This document shows positions 35,252 to 44,455 of a DNA stretch of 64,000 nucleotides, piece by piece. This DNA is from Heyndrickxia acidiproducens DSM 23148 (lineage in GTDB: Bacteria; Bacillota; Bacilli; Bacillales; Bacillaceae_C), in the NCBI RefSeq assembly GCF_000374345.1, contig NZ_KB893988.1:1-64000 (forward strand), read 5' to 3'. The translations under genes were made by a program, and so were the position numbers. The first letter of the stretch is position 1. Each line of letters opens with the position of its first letter. The notes beneath the pieces are model-generated. The model saw nothing but the letters and a program-made list of their open reading frames with translations, was not told where the DNA came from and searched no databases.

Positions 35252-35971
35252 ATGAAAAGAAGTAATCAAATCGGTATGGCATTTCGTGCAGCTTTTCCGC
35301 ACACGATCCCGATTCTTGCAGGTTTTTTATTTTTGGGAATCGCCTATGGCATCTATATGCATTCATTGGGTTTCAGCGCGATTTACCCGTTCCTGATGAG
35401 TTTAACCATTTTTGCAGGATCAATGGAATTTGTGGCAGCCAATTTATTGCTTGGCGCTTTCCATCCGCTGAATGCCCTTTTGCTTACGTTAATGGTAAAC
35501 GCACGGCACTTATTTTACGGTATCTCCATGCTGGATAGATTTAAAGGAACCGGGAAGAAAAAGTACTATTTGATATATGGAATGTGCGATGAAACTTTTT
35601 CAATTAATTGTACTGCCGAGATTCCGAAAAATGTGGATAAGGGCTGGTTTATGTTTTTTGTTACCTTGCTCAATCACGCCTATTGGGTTATTGGTGCAAC
35701 AGCGGGCGGCCTGTTCGGATCGTTTATCAGGTTCAATACAAAAGGACTTGATTTTGTCATGACGGCGCTTTTTGTGGTTATTTTCATTGAACAATGGATG
35801 AAAGAGAAAAAGCATTACAGTGCACTCGCGGGACTCGGGCTTTCTGCTCTTTGTCTGATGTTTTTTGGCGGAAGCCGGTTCATCATCCCGGCAATGTTTG
35901 CCATATTGGGCGTGTTTACCATCTTTAGAAAACCAATGGAAAAAGGGAAGGAGGCTGCGGTATCACAATGA
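35252..35971 (+). CDS. azlC: Branched-chain amino acid exporter subunit AzlC
   Basis: 239-residue AzlC-family permease with five to seven helices. Characteristic pieces are [20 protein letters not shown] and [20 protein letters not shown] in the first half, then [20 protein letters not shown] and [10 protein letters not shown], the AzlC-type conserved loop. AzlC and AzlD together export branched-chain amino acids and analogues (4-azaleucine resistance in B. subtilis). AGAGGTG precedes ATG 35252. The stop overlaps the azlD start (ATGA). Confidence 0.9.
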   Translation: MKRSNQIGMAFRAAFPHTIPILAGFLFLGIAYGIYMHSLGFSAIYPFLMSLTIFAGSMEFVAANLLLGAFHPLNALLLTLMVNARHLFYGISMLDRFKGTGKKKYYLIYGMCDETFSINCTAEIPKNVDKGWFMFFVTLLNHAYWVIGATAGGLFGSFIRFNTKGLDFVMTALFVVIFIEQWMKEKKHYSALAGLGLSALCLMFFGGSRFIIPAMFAILGVFTIFRKPMEKGKEAAVSQ

Positions 35972-36297
35972 GTACAGTACAGCAGATGATTATCATTGCG
36001 ATGGTGGTTTTGGGGACAATGCTGACAAGGTATCTTCCATTCGCTGTTTTTCCAGCGGGCAAACCGGCTCCGGCCTATGTCCAATATCTTGGTAAAATGC
36101 TGCCCTCCGCAGTCATCGGCCTTTTGGTTGTTTATTGTTTTAAAGATGTAAAATTTCTTTCCGGAAGCCACGGCATCCCTGAGTTGATCGCCGTAGCGGT
36201 GGTGGCGCTGCTACATATCTGGAAAAGAAAGATGCTTCTTTCAATAGCAGGAGGCACCATTGTCTATATGATTTTGGTGCAAACATTTTTTGGGTGA
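35968..36297 (+). CDS. azlD: Branched-chain amino acid exporter subunit AzlD
   Basis: 109-residue four-helix partner of Azl[21 protein letters not shown] and [20 protein letters not shown] are the family marks, in which helices are joined by a short Pro-rich loop. AGGAGGC lies before its ATG inside the azlC end. The overlap of four bases indicates translational coupling and a two-subunit exporter. The size is normal. Confidence 0.9.
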   Translation: MSTVQQMIIIAMVVLGTMLTRYLPFAVFPAGKPAPAYVQYLGKMLPSAVIGLLVVYCFKDVKFLSGSHGIPELIAVAVVALLHIWKRKMLLSIAGGTIVYMILVQTFFG

Positions 36298-36629
36298 GAT
36301 GGATGATCTTTGATATATCCGATTAAATGAGTGTTTGGTTGCCGGCCAGAGAAGCATGTCTCTATGCGTACATTGCAAACAAAGGACGGGCGCCATTTGT
36401 TTATAGGAATCATGGAACTTTGTGGTTCATTTTAATCTGTATATGATATAGCGGATAGGGACTGCCAATCGTGACCGATGATTTTACTGGATTGACAGAA
36501 AGAAAACTGCGTCATTTGAAACGTTCGTGAAGGCGTGTTTTCCATAGGCGGAGAGCAGCTTTTGGTTTTTAGACCAAATGCTGCTGCTCGTGGAAACCTG
36601 GAAGTCAGCTATGCGCTCATTTATATGTA
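36298..36629. other. Noncoding region with a long imperfect hairpin
   Basis: No gene. Between 36537 and 36597 an extended stem forms: TTTCCA/TGGAAA outside, GAGCAGC/GCTGCTC next, and TTTGGT/ACCAAA at the tip. It lies just downstream of gdnD on the minus strand and probably ends that transcript or is a small palindromic repeat. Confidence 0.45.
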
Positions 36630-36944
36630 TTAGGAGATGATTTTTAAGCCAACCGCTGAGCCTACTATCATAAGGATGAACATCATTCTTTTCCAATCCC
36701 TTGGTTCATTATACAGTACCATGCCCAGAATGGATCCGCCGGCTGCGCCAATTCCGGTCCAAATGGCATAAGCGGTGCCCATCGGAAGTGTCTTCATCGC
36801 AAAGACAAGAAAGAGAAAACTCCCGCCGAAACCAAGTACCATAAGTGCCAGTGACTTCCAATCACGGTTTCTATTCACCATATTGATCGTCACAACGCCA
36901 AACATTTCAAAAAGACCCGCAATAAAAAGGGATACCCACGCCAT
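36630..36944 (-). CDS. gdnD: Guanidinium exporter subunit GdnD (YkkD, SMR family)
   Basis: 104-residue four-helix small multidrug resistance protein. The SMR marks are the Glu in helix 1 (FIAGLFEMFGVVTINMVNRN), MKTLPMGTAYAIWTGIGAAG in helices 3 and 4, and NEPRDWKRMMFI. Its start codon overlaps the gdnC stop by one base (TAATG). It pairs with GdnC as a heterodimeric guanidinium/proton exchanger in B. subtilis. Confidence 0.9.
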   Translation of the reverse strand: MAWVSLFIAGLFEMFGVVTINMVNRNRDWKSLALMVLGFGGSFLFLVFAMKTLPMGTAYAIWTGIGAAGGSILGMVLYNEPRDWKRMMFILMIVGSAVGLKIIS

Positions 36945-37285
36945 TAAGCATCAGCCCCCTTATCTGTTTTTTCCTCCGTGACGATTTTGAGACCAATCAC
37001 GCCTGTTAATAAAATGAGAATCAGGACAATCTTTACAGTATCGAACGGTTCACCGAAAAAAACAATCTCTGAAATGGCTGTTCCGGCGGTGCCGAGTCCT
37101 ACGAAAACCGCGTAAACAGTCCCGGACGGCAGTGTTTTTGCGGCTGAAAGCAGTGCGTAAAAGCTGGCCGAAATGGACAGCAGCGTCCCGCCCCATTCCA
37201 AAAAATTGCCAGCATGTTTTAATCCAATGACCCACAATACTTCAAAACAAACACCAATGAAGACTTTGATCCAAGCTGAATTCAT
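36944..37285 (-). CDS. gdnC: Guanidinium exporter subunit GdnC (YkkC, SMR family)
   Basis: 113-residue SMR protein (YkkC type). The helix 1 Glu is in IGVCFEVLWVIGLKHAGNFL. TLPSGTVYAVFVGLGTAGTA follows, and GEPFDTVKIVLILILLTGVI is the fourth helix. The start at 37285 is chosen because AAAGGAGTT lies just upstream and the sequence upstream of it belongs to a guanidine-I riboswitch, so an apparent extension to 37480 is not protein. It is first gene of gdnCD. Confidence 0.92.
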   Translation of the reverse strand: MNSAWIKVFIGVCFEVLWVIGLKHAGNFLEWGGTLLSISASFYALLSAAKTLPSGTVYAVFVGLGTAGTAISEIVFFGEPFDTVKIVLILILLTGVIGLKIVTEEKTDKGADA

Positions 37286-37311
37286 GCAGTTCCCAACTCC
37301 TTTGTATTTCA

Positions 37312-37433
37312 GAAAAAAGCCCGGAAGAACGTTGGCCTGTACGCATCTCCCGGGCTTTTCCCCCTCCGTGTCACAGCAAAGCTGCGGGTTTTCTCTCGGA
37401 CCAGGCCGGCATTTCTGCAGCGGAACCCTAGAA
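37312..37433 (-). ncRNA. Guanidine-I (ykkC) riboswitch with terminator
   Basis: On the minus strand the conserved blocks appear in order: CTAGGGTTCCG (37431-37421), GGCCTGGTCCGAGAGAAAAC (about 37407-37388), ACACGGAGGGGGAAAAGCCC (about 37373-37354) and GGGAGATGCG. The final part pairs AAAGCCCGG with CCGGGCTTTTTT (37313-37359) as a terminator. Guanidine binding would prevent that terminator and turn on gdnCD. Structure, sequence and downstream genes agree. Confidence 0.93.
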
Positions 37434-37679
37434 AACCTTGATATATAGTATGATTTTATATATTTCGCAGAAAACTTCAAGTGAATTGCGCGGTTGAGAA
37501 TAGATTTTGGGAAACATGTGAAATGACACGGGCGCCAGTAAGAATTTTTGAACTAAAAAAATCTATGAAATCTGGCTGGATAATAAGATTTTTGAGCCGC
37601 ACACCATCATTATGGGCTAGGCCTTGCCGGTTGTGAAGGCCCAGACAGCAAACACAGGGCACGCCTGATGGAAAACATT

Positions 37680-38447
37680 TTAATGCAGATAGTCATATGT
37701 ATTTTTAGCCAGCAATAAAAAAGTGACGGCAATGAACAAAATCCGCACATAGTTGCTTCCCCGTTTAATCGCGAATCTTGATCCGCAGATGGAACCGGCA
37801 ATCTGCGCAATCCCCATCGGCAGACCGTACGCATAGTTGACCTGCCCCAGGAATATGAACATGATCAGGGCTGCGATATTACTGCCGAAGTTTAAAAATT
37901 TTGCATTTCCGGCAGCCTTTAAAAAATCAAAGCCGATCATTAAAAAAGCAAACATTAAAAATGAACCTGTTCCGGGCCCGAGGAATCCGTCATAGAACCC
38001 GATCAGAAAGATGATAAAGGTAAAAAGAATAAACCGGCGTGTTGATAATTTTTTATAAGTGAATAGCTTTCCCCAATCTTTTTTGATAATGGTGTATACC
38101 CCAACCGCTGCAAGCATAAACAGCATGAGCGGCTTGAGCACTTCGGGGTCCATCAAATGAACGGTATAAGCCCCGAGCATCGAGCCTGCAAAAGTGAGCG
38201 GAAACAGTTTATAAATAGACGCCAGGTCAAGTTTCCCGGAACGGTAGAAAACGAAAGTGCTTGTAAATGACCCCATTGTTCCCGCTAATTTATTCGTTGC
38301 AACCGCTGCAGACGGAGAAAGCCCGGTAAAGAGCAGTGCCGGAAGTGAGATTAACCCGCCCCCGCCGACAACGGAGTCAATAAATGCCGCACAAAAACCA
38401 AAGGCGATCAAGATGACAAGCAAAGATGGATCTAAACCAAATAACAT
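37680..38447 (-). CDS. TSUP family anion exporter (TauE/SafE)
   Basis: 255-residue membrane protein with seven to eight helices. TauE/SafE marks are IDSVVGGGGLISLPALLFTG at the first repeat, SAAVATNKLAGTMGSFTSTF, and in the second repeat GFYDGFLGPGTGSFLMFAFL with KAAGNAKFLNFGSNIAALIM. The family moves sulfite, sulfoacetate or related small anions. AAAAGGA precedes the ATG. No sulfur gene is adjacent, so the substrate is open. Confidence 0.9.
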   Translation of the reverse strand: MLFGLDPSLLVILIAFGFCAAFIDSVVGGGGLISLPALLFTGLSPSAAVATNKLAGTMGSFTSTFVFYRSGKLDLASIYKLFPLTFAGSMLGAYTVHLMDPEVLKPLMLFMLAAVGVYTIIKKDWGKLFTYKKLSTRRFILFTFIIFLIGFYDGFLGPGTGSFLMFAFLMIGFDFLKAAGNAKFLNFGSNIAALIMFIFLGQVNYAYGLPMGIAQIAGSICGSRFAIKRGSNYVRILFIAVTFLLLAKNTYDYLH

Positions 38448-38569
38448 CGTATCAGTCCTTTTAATATCACTGATGTTATCGTAGCGAAAATCTCCAAGAT
38501 TGTAAATAGTGATTATCGTTTGATATTTCGAAGGCTGTTGGAGGCGGGCGGATCAGGTGCAATTTGATA

Positions 38570-38936
38570 CACAGGCAGTAAATGTCTAATTAGAGCTTCT
38601 AACGAGACAAAAGGCCGGATTCACAGGCAGTAAATGTCTAATTAGAGCTTTTAACTAGACAAAAGGCCGGGGTCACAGCTGGTAAATGTCCAAATAGCGG
38701 TCATAAGCCCGATGAAGTGCATTCCAAACAATAATCCCGGTCTAAATAGCGGTCATAAGCCCGATGAAGTGCATTCCAAACAATAATCCCGGTTCAAATA
38801 GTGTTCATAAGCCCGATGAACAACATTCCAAGCAGAAACCCCGAGCCAAATAGCGTTCATCATCGAGATGAACGCCATTTGAGCAGAAGTAATAACTTTA
38901 ACATGACGTTCATCATCAGAGGATGAACCTGTTTCA
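38570..38936. repeat. Tandem array of a 52-bp hairpin-forming repeat
   Basis: Units begin at 38570, 38622 and 38674 (CACAGGCAGTAAATGTCTAA type) and at 38692, 38744, 38796, 38848 and 38900 (AAATAGCGGTCATAAGCCCG type). Within each subtype the spacing is exactly 52 bases. Two units of the second type are nearly identical; others have drifted. The last ones hold good hairpins, for example GCGTTCATC-ATCGA-GATGAACGC (38852-38874). The first type holds TTAGA/TCTAA inside GTCT/AGAC. The array fills the space between the GT-C gene end and the TSUP promoter. It is not CRISPR, because there are no variable spacers. Confidence 0.8.
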
Positions 38937-41162
38937 TTACGAACTGCCAAATTCATTTAGCGGTTTTCTCACCCGTTGCGAGCGGCTCGGAGGCAAGGCG
39001 GTATAGGCGTAGAACACAATCATAAGAGCCGGAATGATAAACAGCCCGTAATAGGAACTGCGCCTCATGTAAGGCTCTGTTCTTTCTTTTGAAATTTTAA
39101 AGGTCAGATCCGTCCTGGGAATGGCTTTTCCATTTTGAAAAAATTGCCCGTTGTTATACATATCTTGCTGTTCGTATAACCCCCCGACCCCGTAGACATG
39201 AAGGGACAGCCGGGATGCTTTGCTTCCGGAAACTTTACTGATCAGCATTCGATAATGGCGCCCGCCGCCGGGGAGAGGCTTTTTCAGCGTGAAGGCATTG
39301 AAACCTTTGACAGTCTCCTTGTTAGGGCTGAATACCTCTTCGTACACTTTTTTCTCTTTCTTTCCGCTTTGAACAAACAATGATAACCGGTAAGTGGCTT
39401 CTCCCTTGTAATTAGCGGGTTTAAAAGCAATGCGGTCAAAAGCTTTATCGGCTGTAAAAGTTTGAGCTGCAACATGGCCGGAATCTACAAGGGCGTAATG
39501 GATTCCTTTTGTACGGTACTGATCAACCACGTAATCCTGATAATGGATAGGAGTATCCGTCAAATTTTTCATATTTAACTTGGCACAATAAAGTAAGGCG
39601 GCAAGCAGGCAGACGGCAAGCATCATGTTCCTGATCGTTTGTCCGGACCATATCGTTGCAGTCTGCGATCGTTTTTTCGCCATAAGAACATGAAGCTCTT
39701 TCAGCCCGTAAACCGCTCCGATCAGCGTTAGCGGCATAAACAGCAAGGAGTACCGGGGTTCCGCCTCCCATAGTACGGTAAAAAATAAAAAACTTCCAAA
39801 CAGGCAGATCTGAATCAGCAGATTGATGTCGTATTTTTTTACTCTAAGGAAACGCAGGCTTGAGAGTGTCAGCAAAAATAAAGCAGCAATATGCAAAAAC
39901 TGGATGGTGAACTTCAAAACCTGCTTGTGGCCGTCGAAAATATAGCGGTAAGCCGTTGTGAAATGGGGAGGGTAACCGTGTCCCGGATATGACATGTCCC
40001 CCATTGCAAATGTCCGGGCGGCTTTAATCCCCCATTGTTTGACCAACCCGGATGGCCCTTTTTCTTTGATTCTTTTTTTAATCAGTGCGAGATCGGCCCG
40101 TTTCTTTGCCTGCTGGGTTGGCTTGCTCACTGACAGGAGTGTGTCCGGTGTATTATATCTTCCATGATAAGACAAGCCGAGTGCAATCCAATGGGTGACA
40201 GGCGCCTTCACGCTGTTGTCCGGCTGATAGCCCAAGTGTTTATAGTAAGCTTGCGCCCCAAATGTGACAGGCAAAAAAGTAAGCAGAATCATGAGCGCAC
40301 AAATCAGTACGTTTTTGAGACGCAGCACATACAGCATAAAGATAAAAAGGGCAGGGGCAAACAGCAGCATGTTTTCCCTGATTTGGCATGCAATGGCAAA
40401 CGCAGCACCCAGTATGAGAAGATAAATCACCTGTTTTGTCCGGAAATACCGGTAACACAGATAGACAAGCATAGACGGAAACATCAGCGCGAGGCTCTCA
40501 GTATAAAAATACGGGATATAGAGAAATAAAGGAAAACAGTTCATCGTCAAAATGAGCAGCAGGTTTCCCATTTTATGGTTAAACAACTTCACCATCAAAA
40601 GCCATGAAAAATAGATCCCGATATTCAGGCAGATGGCTGAGGCCAGTTTTTCCACCAGCATAAAATGGGCCGGGTTCCCAAAAGCAGCAAAACGATAAAG
40701 TAAATAGCGGGCAACAGTAATGGGCAGGTTATTGGGATAAATCTGCAAATAAAATTGATCTGCAGGAAGGGTTCCATGTTTGATCATATGAAGGGCAATT
40801 ACATAAACATGACCACTGTCAAATTGCGGCGGAAGCATATCGTGAAACAGGATGATAATCACAGTTTCCATACAGATGATCATAAAAAACAATCCCGCTG
40901 CAATCCACTTCAGCCACTTGTTGGAAAGCCTGGAAAAAAAGCGGTATAACGCAAGATAGAAAAGAACGGTAATCACAGCGAAGAGCAGCAGGGACATGGC
41001 CTGCCCGAAAGAAATGAACTGGTTTCCTATGACAAATTGAAAAGGGCTGTCGGGATTCTTCTGCCAAATAGACGGCAGTAACAGGCTCAGTGCAGTGATG
41101 CAGAAGCAAAAAAGCAAAAAGGCGATGCTAAACATATAAATGGAAATCTTTTTCATGTCCAT
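38937..41162 (-). CDS. GT-C type membrane glycosyltransferase (family 39-like)
   Basis: 741-residue protein with about eleven to thirteen membrane helices. The first large loop carries the acidic motif MLPPQFDSGHVYVIALHMIK, and FYLQIYPNNLPITVARYLLY follows, as in PMT/ArnT-like GT-C enzymes that use lipid-linked sugars. FYTESLALMFPSMLVYLCYR and WEAEPRYSLLFMP are also typical. The C-terminal 180 residues form an extracytoplasmic beta-rich domain (HVAAQTFTADKAFDRIAFKP) plus a last helix. The start at 41162 is preferred because TTGGAG lies upstream of it; in-frame ATGs at 41186 and 41258 have no better site. The acceptor (protein, teichoic acid or polysaccharide) is unknown. Confidence 0.75.
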   Translation of the reverse strand: MDMKKISIYMFSIAFLLFCFCITALSLLLPSIWQKNPDSPFQFVIGNQFISFGQAMSLLLFAVITVLFYLALYRFFSRLSNKWLKWIAAGLFFMIICMETVIIILFHDMLPPQFDSGHVYVIALHMIKHGTLPADQFYLQIYPNNLPITVARYLLYRFAAFGNPAHFMLVEKLASAICLNIGIYFSWLLMVKLFNHKMGNLLLILTMNCFPLFLYIPYFYTESLALMFPSMLVYLCYRYFRTKQVIYLLILGAAFAIACQIRENMLLFAPALFIFMLYVLRLKNVLICALMILLTFLPVTFGAQAYYKHLGYQPDNSVKAPVTHWIALGLSYHGRYNTPDTLLSVSKPTQQAKKRADLALIKKRIKEKGPSGLVKQWGIKAARTFAMGDMSYPGHGYPPHFTTAYRYIFDGHKQVLKFTIQFLHIAALFLLTLSSLRFLRVKKYDINLLIQICLFGSFLFFTVLWEAEPRYSLLFMPLTLIGAVYGLKELHVLMAKKRSQTATIWSGQTIRNMMLAVCLLAALLYCAKLNMKNLTDTPIHYQDYVVDQYRTKGIHYALVDSGHVAAQTFTADKAFDRIAFKPANYKGEATYRLSLFVQSGKKEKKVYEEVFSPNKETVKGFNAFTLKKPLPGGGRHYRMLISKVSGSKASRLSLHVYGVGGLYEQQDMYNNGQFFQNGKAIPRTDLTFKISKERTEPYMRRSSYYGLFIIPALMIVFYAYTALPPSRSQRVRKPLNEFGSS

Positions 41163-41371
41163 CAAAATCGTCTCCAAATCATTCATTGGTATTTCAGGCT
41201 GGCTTATTTTTCCACCCAAAAATGAAAAATATGCATGCCTTGATGCTGCTGCATGCATAATCTTTCACGCCACATCATGATTGGCTATTTGAGTTGACAT
41301 TTTTTACGGTCGCATGACAAAACGGAAAATGAATCAGGTGTTTCAGCTAAGCTGCCAAGTGAGTTCCAGTA

Positions 41372-42667
41372 TTATTTTTCTGCAGCAGTGGCCTGGGCCA
41401 TGGTGTTTCTTTGCTTCGAATCAGCAGCAATGGCAGGAAATGTCAATGTAATCGCAGTTCCTTTTCCCTTTTCACTGTTTACTTGAATGATGCCTCTCAT
41501 GCTTTCGACAAGCCTGAACACAACCATCATGCCAAGGCCTGTTCCTTTTGATTCCTTTGTGGAAAAATAAGGTTCCCCCAGCCTGCTTTTTTGCAGTTCG
41601 TCCATCCCGATGCCCTCATCGGCAATGGTGATCGATACCGTGGAATATTCCTGGATGGCATCAATGGAAAGCTTTCCGCCATTCGGCATTGCTTCAATCC
41701 CGTTTTTGATAATATTAATGAGGGTTTGCTGCAAAAAAACGGAGTTTCCGGCAATGGTACAGGCATTCAGATCGGCAGTGATCTCGACCGTATTCATTTT
41801 GGCGAGCGGCTCAAGAATGCGCACCGCTTTTTCAATTTCTTTTTTGATGTCAAGTGTCTCAATCCTTTCGGGTGCCGGTTTTGCAAATGCCAGGTAGTCG
41901 CGGATAATGCCTTCCGCGCGGTCAAGCTCGTTTACTGCGATTGAAATGTATTCCTTCTTGTCAGCAGGTATATCGCCTGATTCAGCCAGCAGTTGCAAAA
42001 AACCGCGGGTCGTTGTAAGCGGATTTCTGATTTCATGGGAAATACTGGCTGCCAGGTGACTGACCACTTCCATTTTTTCCATGCGGATTAAGCGGCGGAT
42101 AACCAAATGCTGCTCCCTGATGGATTCAACCATATACCCTACAATAAACATACCGCCTGTTTGGATAAAAATGTAATTGATTGCAAATGACAAGGTAACG
42201 GGGATATGTAAAAACCATTTCACGCCTGCTAAAGTCCAGGCAGACATCAGAAACATAAGAAATGAAGAAAGTGTAATTTTGCTGGTCACAGGGAGGCCTA
42301 TGAATGTTTTCTTCAGTGCCATGATGAAAAAATAAATCAAGAGTATGTTTACAATAGCGAGCCATGCGTGGTGGTACCCTTCTAATAAGCGCAAGAGGAT
42401 AATGAGTCCGATCATGCCTATTCTTGTCAACCTGTTGGCATAAAAACAGCCGATCACAAACGGGATAAAGCGCAGGTCGAAAACAATGCCGCTTGTAGTC
42501 GTTACCGGCATCAGCATGCACAGGGCAATGGAAATGGCCAGACAGAAAATAGTAATCATTTCAGCTGCGGCTTTTTTTAATTTGGGCTGATTCAACCAGT
42601 ATTGGAGAAAAAGTAAAGAAACTAAGATGGCTAAAAGATTGACAAGAAAATGCGATGTACTTTCCAC
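41372..42667 (-). CDS. KinB-like membrane sensor histidine kinase
   Basis: 431-residue kinase. The N-terminal 190 residues are a 5TM-5TMR_LYT-type sensor, as in B. subtilis KinB (GIVFDLRFIPFVIGCFYANR is a recognisable loop). The H-box is HLAASISHEIRNPLTTTRGF, the N-box LINIIKNGIEAMPNGG, the G1 box IADEGIGM and the G2 box SKGTGLGMMVVFRLV. The start is the GTG at 42667, where the sensor begins. No response regulator is adjacent, as for orphan sporulation kinases. A role in feeding the Spo0 phosphorelay is plausible but inferred. Confidence 0.85.
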   Translation of the reverse strand: MESTSHFLVNLLAILVSLLFLQYWLNQPKLKKAAAEMITIFCLAISIALCMLMPVTTTSGIVFDLRFIPFVIGCFYANRLTRIGMIGLIILLRLLEGYHHAWLAIVNILLIYFFIMALKKTFIGLPVTSKITLSSFLMFLMSAWTLAGVKWFLHIPVTLSFAINYIFIQTGGMFIVGYMVESIREQHLVIRRLIRMEKMEVVSHLAASISHEIRNPLTTTRGFLQLLAESGDIPADKKEYISIAVNELDRAEGIIRDYLAFAKPAPERIETLDIKKEIEKAVRILEPLAKMNTVEITADLNACTIAGNSVFLQQTLINIIKNGIEAMPNGGKLSIDAIQEYSTVSITIADEGIGMDELQKSRLGEPYFSTKESKGTGLGMMVVFRLVESMRGIIQVNSEKGKGTAITLTFPAIAADSKQRNTMAQATAAEK

Positions 42668-43072
42668 GAATAGGCCCCCACTTATTCTGCAGTTCTTTAA
42701 AGGATAATAGGAATATAAAGATGTTCTTTGATCAAACTTGTCCGCCCGCCATTTTGGCAATCCAAAACAATTGGCAGGAACAGGTCTAAGGAGTACACAG
42801 TGGCGAATGCCACAACATTCCCTGGACCCCACTGTTAAAAAGACGCCAAGGCGTTTCATGGTTTTGCAGAACCATATGGATACACTAACAATTATAACAA
42901 TATCGTATGGGGAAGTGATGACTTTTTAAAAAATTCTCTGCCTGTGAAGGTTCAAATATTTTACCTGTCTCAAAATTCTTTTAATGAAAAATAAAGGATG
43001 TTTTCGGTGAGGAAGGGCAAATTATTCATGCATTCATTTATTTATCCGTGAAACGGGATGGAGTGAATTGTC

Positions 43073-43639
43073 ATGAAAAAAATAATTTTAATTGTAGTAA
43101 GTGTTGTATTTATGCTGGGGATGGCCGGTTTAATGATTTACTTTATCACCAAGAAAGATACTTTTCGCTGGGGAATTGCGCTTTGCGGCATCATTTTAAG
43201 TGCGCTGCCGCTGGGATTGTTGTGGCTCAAAAATAATCCGATCAATACGCCATCCATTATCGGTTATTATGCCTTTCTTTTTTTCTCGATTTTTCTTGGC
43301 TCAATCGGCAGTTTCTATGATCGTTTTGTTTGGTGGGATATAGCGGTCCACTTTTACAAAGGAGGCTTTGTCGCATGTGTTGGCATCACACTTTATAAAA
43401 TTTTTATTCCCGAACAGGCAAGAAGGGGTGTATCTGTATGGATCCCGGTGCTTTTTGTGTTAGGGCTTGCGGTAGTTTCCAGCATCATCTGGGAGTTTTA
43501 TGAATTTATGGGGGATGTGATCGCGTCCCATACGATGCAGCGCGGAGGAAATACAGATACCATGTATGATCTTTTGGCCGGTTTTACAGGCGGCCTGCTG
43601 ATTGCGATCTATACGTCAATAAGGAAACAGCATGTGTAA
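43073..43639 (+). CDS. YjdF-like (DUF2238-type) membrane protein, copy 1
   Basis: 188-residue membrane protein with five to six helices. Conserved pieces are SIFLGSIGSFYDRFVWWDIA with VHFYKGGFVACVGI, then SSIIWEFYEFMGDVIASHTM and QRGGNTDTMYDLLAGFTGGL. This WWD-HF-G, WE-YEF and N-DTM-DL pattern marks the YjdF/DUF2238 type. GGAGTG precedes the ATG. It is followed after 15 bases by a paralogue of equal length, so the two form a tandem duplication. The function is unknown. The 43000 region before it shows no other gene. Confidence 0.8.
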   Translation: MKKIILIVVSVVFMLGMAGLMIYFITKKDTFRWGIALCGIILSALPLGLLWLKNNPINTPSIIGYYAFLFFSIFLGSIGSFYDRFVWWDIAVHFYKGGFVACVGITLYKIFIPEQARRGVSVWIPVLFVLGLAVVSSIIWEFYEFMGDVIASHTMQRGGNTDTMYDLLAGFTGGLLIAIYTSIRKQHV

Positions 43640-43654
43640 AGGGGGAGTGGAACG

Positions 43655-44221
43655 ATGAACCGTAAAGTGGTGCTTGGGATCAGCTTGGTGTACATCGGAT
43701 GGATGGCGGTCCTGGCTGTAATGCAGAACGCTGCAGGGGAGTCCTGGAAATCAGCAGTTGCAGTCGGCGGTATTGTAAGCGGCGCAGTTCCGCTTGCGCT
43801 TGTTTTGTTTACAAAACTCCGATTCAATTTGCCGCTTGTCATCTCCTATTTTATTTTCTTATTTGCCTCGCAGTATCTGGGGTCGATCCGGGGATGGTAC
43901 GGCTTTGGCTGGTGGGATACGTTTCTCCATTTTATCAGCGGCGCCATTCTGGGATTTACTGCTGTCGCTTTATATGAAAGAATGGTGCACAGAAAAGCCG
44001 GCCAGGCGATTTCCCCGTGGTTTGTTTTCCTTTTTGTGCTTGGGATTGCCAACCTTGGAGGGATGTTATGGGAAATCTACGAGTTCACCTGCGACCGCTT
44101 TTTCGGCTTCGCTTTGCAGGGCGGGGGCAATCGTGATACGATGATCGACCTGATTGCCGATGTTCTCGGCGGCCTGGTTATTGCCTGCTGGTCGGGAATC
44201 AGAACAAAAATGAAGCAGTGA
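43655..44221 (+). CDS. YjdF-like (DUF2238-type) membrane protein, copy 2
   Basis: 188-residue paralogue of the preceding gene. It repeats the same motifs: SQYLGSIRGWYGFGWWDTFL with HFISGAILGFTAVALYE, GMLWEIYEFTCDRFFGFALQ and GGGNRDTMIDLIADVLGGLV. GGGGGAG precedes the ATG. The shared length and order show a duplication, yet the identity is modest, so the two may have split function or form a heteromer. Confidence 0.8.
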   Translation: MNRKVVLGISLVYIGWMAVLAVMQNAAGESWKSAVAVGGIVSGAVPLALVLFTKLRFNLPLVISYFIFLFASQYLGSIRGWYGFGWWDTFLHFISGAILGFTAVALYERMVHRKAGQAISPWFVFLFVLGIANLGGMLWEIYEFTCDRFFGFALQGGGNRDTMIDLIADVLGGLVIACWSGIRTKMKQ

Positions 44222-44455
44222 ACTGATTGGTTTGAAAACCTGGCGAATTGGATTAGATATAAAAAGTAAACAGAGCGGGTTCCATTGAAGCAGGCATTCG
44301 TTCGTCCCCCATTTTTCCACCTCTCATTTAATAAACCTCGATATTAGACCATATATTAGTGTATAATTCTTAAATGGACGAATAGGCGTGCATTTTAACC
44401 GGAAATGGGAGAATTTTTCCGGGGTGGAATATATGATGGAAAGAGAGTGAGTCCA

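Noticed and set aside
37286..37480. N-terminal extension of GdnC
   Set aside because: The sequence carries the conserved blocks and terminator of a guanidine-I riboswitch; a ribosome site lies right before the ATG at 37285.
38570..38936. CRISPR array
   Set aside because: Period of 52 bases but the whole unit is conserved; there are no variable spacers between short repeats and no cas genes in the window.
42668..42859. Upstream extension of the KinB-like kinase
   Set aside because: The extra residues are not membrane-like and lack a ribosome site; the sensor domain begins cleanly at GTG 42667.
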